From positions 17,773,212 through 17,837,211 of the forward strand of contig NC_030679.2 of NCBI RefSeq assembly GCF_000004195.4: DNA of 64,000 bases, read 5' to 3'. The stretch is from Xenopus tropicalis. Lineage: Eukaryota; Chordata; Amphibia; Anura; Pipidae. Each line of letters begins with the position of its first letter. Position 1 is the stretch's first letter. The notes beneath the pieces were generated by a model. It saw only the letters and a list, made by a program, of their open reading frames with translations. It was not told where the DNA came from and made no database searches. The translations under genes were made by a program, and so were the position numbers. Of the stretch, positions 57,238 to 64,000 are shown one piece after another.

Positions 57238-57945
57238 ATATGAAGGAGAGAATGGAAGAGGATGAAGAAGAAAGAGACTGGTAATAAAAAAGTAATGGAA
57301 TAAAGAGCATTGAAGAAGTGTGAGGACAAATGCAAAGGAATTATAGGTACTGAGGGAGGAATTGAAGAGAAAAGCAATAAGGAAGAGACAAACAGAGGAA
57401 AGGTGTGAAGGGGAAAGAGAAGAAATAAGAATAAAAGTAATAGGAAGTAATTAAAAATGAAATGACAGGAGGTATGTGATAGGGAGGACAGAAAAGAAAA
57501 AGAGACGAATGATGAAGGGATGAAACATAAGGAGGGCACAAAGTAAGGAAGATAAATGAAGAGGAAAATTATAGAAAGGAGAGAAGAAAATAATGAAGAA
57601 GGAACAATAGGATGGAATATGAATTAGGGTGGAAATATAGAGGAAAGAAATTGAGAGCATGGAAGGAGTGGGGAACAGAAAGAAAAAGGAACGAAGAGAA
57701 AGGTGATAAGTTGAAATGGCAGAGTTGCCATGACAATAAAGAGGTGGGAGAGAGAAAGAGAAAGGAATAAAGAGGAAATGGAAAGAATAAAATATGGTGA
57801 AGATAAAGAATATGGGGGTTAAAAGGAAAAAGATAAGAGGAGAGAAATAGTGAAGTAGAAGTACTGGGAGGCTAAGTATTGAGAGAGAAACTAATGCCAG
57901 CAAAAAGGAACGGAATGAGAGGAAACAATAAATGAAAGGAGTTAG
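57238..57945. repeat. ~700-bp purine-rich tract
   Basis: The plus strand is almost wholly A and G with isolated T and rare C, made of GAAGA, GGAAAG and AATGAAG words but no fixed period. The long minus-strand open frames (Phe/Leu/Ser/Pro-rich) are a by-product of this composition. Such tracts can form triplexes; no gene is supported. Confidence 0.85.
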
Positions 57946-59946
57946 CACAGCCTATTTGACTGGTGTTGCTTCTTCTAGCATCTCTTCATTTATTTTAGTT
58001 TGTGGAACTATATTATACATATACACTATATACATAGCTGACTGTGAACTTTGCATTACAGTCCTTTCAGATGTAGAGCAGTTACATATCTCTGAAAGTA
58101 AAATTTTCTTTTCACTTCAGTCTGCTCCGTTGGGATCTCAGTTCTATGAACCGAAGACAATTTAGGGCTTATGTACAGGCACTGAGGCAGATGATATTTT
58201 AACACTGGGCGAGCTGTGGGAGACGGGACTGTAAAATTGTATGTGTCAGGCCTGCCTGGATACTGTATTGCTTCCGTTGGCTGTTTTATTTTTTTCCCTC
58301 AGACACCCTCCTCCTTGTAGGACAAGTTAATTTGCTCTCTTTCTTAGCTGATTAAGCCAGAATGTGATGGAGATGCCAGAGTGAAGCCTCCTTGGAGCAT
58401 GGATCTGCAGACTGATTGCTCTTTAAATGCTATCTTGCACCGCTCACAACTTCTGCACTCATTATTTATGGACAAGGAAAATACTGATATTGATACTTGT
58501 GTCAGTTTGATGGTTCCAATTAAAGTCTCACTACTTTAGAAACAAAAACAAATCTGTTTTCCCACCCTTTAAATGTTTTTCTTGCACTGGAACCCCCAGT
58601 TGAGTTGTCAGTTGGTTTAAAGAGGCAATAACACGTATATGTAACGTATATGGTGTCAGTGTGTTTTTGTGTAGGTTAGGCCGTCTGGGTGTCTTTTTTC
58701 TTCTTCCTCTGACCTGAATGCACCATAGAGTACTTCAACAGGTAATAAGGTTAAAGCCCTCTTCTAGCTCTGTCCACTCTACAGATTATAGCATTAAGCA
58801 CTTTATCAGGTGTTTAAGACACCTTAGCAGTTAACATCTTTAAGGATAAAGATGTCTAGATGTTGTCTGATTGTGTGCTATGTTGGGATGGAAAATCTAA
58901 TCTGCTGATTAATGTATTCATTTTTAGATTGGTCTGCCAAGGCTCCAAGTGATTCACTTGCATGTTTTTCATACTTTCTGTATCTGTGCAATGCCCATCA
59001 CTGTGGCTCCATACAAGAGAGTCAAGGATTCATTTGTTATCAGCGTACCATGAGGACTTTGGGAAGTATGCAGAGTATCTATGGATCTTATCTATGGACC
59101 TCCACACTTGTATATTGTATTGTTTAAATATTTTCTGTCAGGGCCACAATGCCTTCTGGACAAGGAGTAGGAACTTGGGAGGAAGCAAACACTGGGGAAC
59201 AGATCAGGAAAGACAAGAACAGACCAGTAGTCAAAGAATCAGAAGATCAAGCAGAGTAAACCTGCATTAAACCTGGGTTGAAAGCTGAGTTAATTTACAA
59301 TTTATCATGGCACAGTGACATCAGCAATCATGTAGCCACCATTACATTGCCAAGTTGTGACATCTTGCATTTTACATAATGACAAATTACAGATTCTGAC
59401 CACATCTGCAGTTGAGGTTGCACTAAAATGAATGCAGTTGTTGGATGAATTGACTAAATTCATTAAAAGTAATTGCATCCAAACAAGCATGTTGTACTTG
59501 GCATTTTGGCATAAAATGCAATTATGCTGTGCCAGTAAGTTTGAATGCACCAGTTGACACCTTGGAACCCTGGAGCAGAACAGCGTTCCCATGGCATCCT
59601 GTGTGAATACACACAGCACAATTGTACCTAAAGCATCAGGCTCAGATGTCATTTTGACTCTTGAGTGAGGCATCTGATAAATGTTCAGTACAACTGCAGC
59701 TGATTCACATCAAAGTACAAACCAATAACTACTTTGTAGCATTCTGGGTTAAAAAAACATAGCAAACACAGCGTTTTTGTTTGTTGTTGTATAAAAAAAA
59801 AAAGTTCCGTGCCAGACATGTGCCAAAGGGTGGTTTTAATGATTCCTATGGTGATGACAACAGAACCTTTAAATTGGCAAGGCGATTGTCACAACTAAAA
59901 CATAATGAGCTCTCAAAAGAGTTCTTCACCTTTAAATTAACATTTA
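57946..59946. other. No gene recognised
   Basis: About 2 kb unique-looking sequence. The 122-codon minus frame at 59673-59305 and the 102-codon frame at 58962-59270 have no recognised domain. Confidence 0.45.
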
Positions 59947-60229
59947 GGGGGGCATTAACTAATGTTCAGAATTATATTTTTTTTTTAGTGCTAAAAATCT
60001 AAGTCTAAAACTTTTTTCAAAATTTACTATGCAACAAAACTGCTAAAAATTTTAATCCAACAATTCACCAGCTAAACCTTGTAGAGATCATGTAGAAGTC
60101 AATGGCAGATGTTCTTCCGTTCCCTGGAGAATCCTTTGCTTCAAAACTTTTTTGATTTTTGGTGCAACAAATTGTAAAGTAAACTTGCAGTGTCGCAACT
60201 TGTATGCAAGTGTCAAACATTAGTGCCCC
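59947..60229. mobile_element. Harbinger-like MITE
   Basis: Starts GGGGGGCATTAACTAATGTT and ends CAAACATTAGTGCCCC, inverted repeats, with TTA on the left and TAC on the right as a possible mutated 3-bp duplication. 283 bp, non-coding. Confidence 0.6.
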
Positions 60230-60356
60230 TACATATGCTATTCTGAAACAATTTACAACCTGTCTTAATTTATTTATATTTTGTGAATTATTTAGCTTTA
60301 TATTCAGTAATACTTCGGGGGTGCCAGACCCTGTGCAATACCATGCAGCAACACAA

Positions 60357-60380
60357 GATTTTGTAGGATCCTACAAAATC
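60357..60380. repeat. 24-bp perfect palindrome
   Basis: GATTTTGTAGGA followed directly by its exact reverse complement TCCTACAAAATC, with no loop. Flanking DNA shows no larger symmetry that I could find. Confidence 0.85.
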
Positions 60381-60734
60381 TGATTTCTATAGGCTGTACT
60401 ATAAAGTCAGATCAGATATAGTAGGATGGAGTGTTTTGTTCCTGCATTTACGTATGACAGTCAATGTATTTCAGTGAGGAAAAAAAAGTCTGTCAGACAC
60501 CATCAGATTTCATCCTGTTGGATGCAGCGTTCCCTTCCAACAGGCAGATGGCAAATGTAGTTTACGCATCAGATTTTTCTATCAGTCCCATTTTAAACCC
60601 ATACCACTACGTTTTATCAACCCAACACCATCCACTCCCATGGAGGTTAGCCCATATGATTCCTTGGGTCTAAAGCAAGCGGGCAGTGATTTGAATGTGA
60701 AACTGGAATTTAAATTGGAGTGGGTCTAAATAGA

Positions 60735-60905
60735 ATGATAAGAAATATAAAGTAACAATGGCAATAAAATTGTAGCCTCAAGGAGCAATAGTTATTTGGT
60801 TGCTGGAAGCTGGAAAGAGTTAGAAGAGAAAAGTAATAATTCAAAAATTCTAAGAAATAAAAAATCAAGACCCACTAAAAAGGTGCTAAGAACTGACCAT
60901 TATAA
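60735..60905. mobile_element. Partial relative of the 31369 TIR element
   Basis: GAAATATAAAGTAACAATGG, AGCAATAGTTATTTGGTTGC and GAAAGAGTTAGAAGAG match the right half of the element at 31369-31816. The right terminus is decayed and the left half absent. Confidence 0.7.
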
Positions 60906-63653
60906 CATATTTAAAGATAAACCCCTCTTTACTATACTATATAAAGAAGATATATGTTTGAATAAATATACAGAATGCCATATAACCAGTTCTGTACACA
61001 CCCAGATACCAGGGCCACATAAAAGGGGTTATTTTATCTTTGTTTTCTGTCTCTTTTCCTTTAAACAAGCTCATGCTTTGATCTGAATTTGAGCTTTGTG
61101 GTTTAGAAGAAAGTTAATTTTCTTTTGATTTCGCCATTAATAAATCCTGGCATATATCATGATAAATGTAATACTATTTGCCTGGAGTTTTTCATCATAG
61201 TGAATCGGTGTTAAGAACTAATTTGAGCGGCTCCTCCGAGAGCGACACAATGCTTCTCCAAAATAGCTGGGAATGAAACAGAGCAATCAGATAACCTTCT
61301 TTTGTCTGAAAGTGGCGTGATAAGGCTGGTGTATTAATATGACACAGGGAAGTTATTATCGATGCATTTTGTTCAATTCTGTTGGGCCAAGTGCTTAAAA
61401 ATGAAGTGGTGACATTGTCCCAAAGAGCAGGGAGTATTAATCCTGCTGAATCGAGAAAACAGGAATATAATCCACCCAAAGACCTGGCTTTTCATCTTCT
61501 AAGTATTAGCACTCAGTGTTATCACACAAGTCAGCAGTTACAGGCATTTACAACACACATGTGACCAGTTTATGCAGTAAGTATAAAAAACAATTGTGCA
61601 CTGAGAAGTTTTCTCTGGATAAATGCTCTTAGATGCGCAACTCATTGGGTACCAAAGTGTTGGCCATTTTTTAACCACCTCGGTCCATGATGCTAACTCT
61701 TTTTTGCTGCCTAATCCCTAGTAAATCCTCATCATCTGAGGGGCACACCAATTACAGCCCCCAAAATGGCCACTACAACAGACGTGGTCTGCCCAAATAA
61801 AGTTGACCACTTAGGCCAAGGATGGCTGCTCTCCATAAGAAATGGCTAGCAAAACATAGGATTTCCTTGCCTTTTAAGGACAGAAGGGGCATCCAGCCAT
61901 GTCCCCCAGCTCTAGAATGCAACTTGGTCAGTACCTTGGTAACTCTTTTGCACCCCTCTGCTTTTCTGAAATAGGTAGACTTGATTCTAGATAGAATAGG
62001 GTTTCTCCAATGAGAATCATTCTTTAATTAGGCATTAATGTTTTGAAGACTTCGCCAACAATCGTATGAAACAAGACCCCCTGGTGGATTCTCATTGTCA
62101 GATGCTTTTGCATCAGTTTCAACACTGGTCATGGGGGGCTTAGAAAATGTTTAATTACAGAATTTAAAAAAAAAAAAAATCAGTTTTACTTGTGTGCATC
62201 ACATGGACATGGACATGGCTGGAGAATGCGCTGCAGAGAGACCTCACTGTTTCTTAAAGCTTTCTTCTTGGTCCTGAGCTGTGCAGTAGCCCAGGCAAGA
62301 AGGTTCTCCTGGTGCTGTTACTTCAATTGCCTATCTATCATCCATGGCATTCTGTGACAGGCTAGCCACCTGCCCTGCTCCATCATTGTCAGAGTGAGAG
62401 AGAAACTCCAGCCATCAAGGACTCAGCATGGAAGGAAAGAACTATATGAGAAAATGGTTTATTCTTAGCAGTAGCTATTTGGTTCATTTAAATGCACAGG
62501 GAAATAGATGGCTGGGCTCTTGGGCTGGTTTTAGGGAATAGCAGAGATGTTTTTTGTCTAAGGCCACTGAAATAAATGGGTCTTCCTTAGTAAATGGTAC
62601 TGAGGGAAGTACAAAAGGAAAACATTTCTTAAGTATAAACATTCAGGCTTGTTCATGGGAACTGAAGTTTAAGGACAGATTGCATTTTACCCAATGGATA
62701 ACTAGATGTTATTGGGCCTCAGAAATTTAATTTAGGGCCCCAGAACATTGGTAAGTTTAACAATTCTACCAAGATGCATTAAAATCACTGATTAATTAGG
62801 GCCCTACTGGGCTCCTTACACTCCTGGCTCTCCCTGCAACTGCAGGGTCTGCTTCCTCTGTAGTTATGCCCCTGATGTTACCCCTAACATTAGGAAGGCA
62901 ATATGTCTCATTTACAGATATAGATTCTACATTGCATGCATTTGCAGTCACCCATACCAACCAATCAGCAATTAGTTCTGATTAGTCTACTGCCTGTTAG
63001 AAAATTAAAGCAATCCAATGGGATTGCTTTGCAAATCTGCAGTGGTACAATGAAGCACGTATGTAAGTAAATCAGCCCTATTGGTTAAAAGTACTTGCAC
63101 AGGACAAAACTACATCTATTCTCTCTTTGGATAAATAATTTTTACGGATTGGTAGTTGAATGTAAAGTTAGACTAGTTGCTACCTCATAGAGGGTTCCAG
63201 CTAGGTTTGTTGTCCAGAGATGGCCCAAGGATGTCTGCTACCTAAGGCAAGGGTAGCCTTACAAGCGCCTATGTGTTTTGCTACTTAAGCCCTGCCCATG
63301 TGGTGCTAGGTGACTTTATGAAATCACATTAGGCAATACAAGATAACAGAGGAGCATGTGGGACACTAGGGGAGCCATTTTTAAAGCCTTGGTGCAGTAG
63401 TAGGCAATTTTATTCATATTTGGGATACTGAAAGAGCAATGAAGATATTTTATAGAATTGCATCTCTACTACTTATTCCAGATTTCATATTGTCCTAAAT
63501 ATAGGCTCAGGATTTACTTTCCCAACTTTCCCCCCAGTCAGTTATGAGTAAAAAGGTAAAATGTGCTCCTTGCACTTCAGTAAAGTTTTACTCAGTGATA
63601 CTCCATCCTCCCTCCATTCATTCAAGTCAAGTTCTGTTGCGCCTATTGATGCA
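60906..63653. other. No gene recognised
   Basis: About 2.7 kb. A weak CCAATCAGCAATTAG-containing segment at 62940-63080 may be an old relative of the 55695 MITE. Otherwise unique-looking, with no domain-bearing frames. Confidence 0.45.
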
Positions 63654-63708
63654 GGGAAACCCTGGAGCTACTGCCACCTTCTGACCAGGCAGTAGCTCCA
63701 GGGTTCCC
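63654..63708. repeat. Hairpin with 21-22-bp arms
   Basis: Arms 63654-63675 (GGGAAACCCTGGAGCTACTG...) and 63688-63708 (...CAGTAGCTCCAGGGTTCCC) pair with a single one-base indel across a 12-bp loop. Possibly the core of an old foldback element. Confidence 0.8.
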
Positions 63709-64000
63709 TTTGTGCACAGTGTCAATAGATGCAGTACACTTGTGTTAAACGCCACACCAGAAATGATGCCAGGTTGACTGCGCAATTGCGTCCATTTTGT
63801 ATTGATTTTGCTGATTTGGAGGCAAGCATATTATCCCTTGCAACTGCAATGATGCTGGAAGTCTGGTGAAAATGCTGCATTGTGGGAAAAAAATGGTGAT
63901 TGGGCTCAAATGCACATTGCTCGCTGCACATGCAGACTTACGTGTGCCCTACAGTATATATAGCAACAGTGTGAGTTAAAGTCATCCTGAATTGTGACAC
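63709..64000. other. No gene recognised
   Basis: Window end; nothing supported. Confidence 0.5.

Noticed and set aside
57451..57948. 165-codon minus-strand frame that looks like a membrane protein
   Set aside because: Phe/Leu/Ser composition is imposed by the purine-rich plus strand; no topology pattern, start context or neighbour supports it.

Overview
This window looks like repeat-dense, non-coding amphibian nuclear DNA, most likely from the genus Xenopus. The base composition is AT-rich with low CpG. No bacterial gene structure, operon or rRNA/tRNA gene was seen, and I could not identify a host protein-coding exon with confidence. The recognisable content is vertebrate transposable elements of kinds abundant in frogs: a Tx1-type L1 LINE, CR1 and L2-type LINEs, a DIRS tyrosine-recombinase retroelement, solo LTRs, and many short TIR elements of TTAA, hAT and PIF/Harbinger type. 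Several short TIR families match repeats I associate with Xenopus. The species call is recognition, not a database match.

Layout. 1-5.7 kb: a 34-bp minisatellite, a small hAT-type MITE with a clean 8-bp target-site duplication (TSD), a ~440-bp foldback, a TTAA-type MITE and a reversed L2 3' tail. 5.7-9.4 kb: a decayed Tx1-type LINE on the minus strand, interrupted by a 662-bp solo LTR with a 5-bp TSD. 9.4-22.5 kb: a ~79-bp minisatellite and a near-identical 5.57-kb tandem duplication, each copy holding a decayed CR1 LINE, a MITE pair and the start of the minisatellite; the junction carries 21 bp of foreign filler. 22.5-40.7 kb: scattered MITEs, a 27-bp minisatellite, a MITE split by a 1.3-kb LTR-like insertion, another 79-bp array, a palindrome/minisatellite composite, a CR1 3' end and a MITE carrying an internal tandem repeat.

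40.8-47.3 kb: a nested stack. A DIRS element (gag, RT, RNase H, tyrosine recombinase, terminal palindrome) carries an L2-type LINE in its gag and apparently itself sits in an older TIR repeat. 47.3-50.4 kb: a diverged ~145-bp tandem array rich in CCAAT and GC-box motifs, then a hAT-type element with ten 40-bp internal repeats. 50.4-64 kb: sparse old repeats, a probable solo LTR, a TTAA MITE with perfect TSD, a Tc1-like remnant, a 700-bp purine-rich tract and unique-looking DNA.

All recognisable transposon genes are frameshifted, truncated or interrupted, so none appears able to act on its own, although several keep their catalytic motifs. The genes do not form a working system. The interest lies in insertion chronology, the recent segmental duplication and the repeated association of tandem repeats with MITEs. 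I did not find a convincing undescribed biological system.
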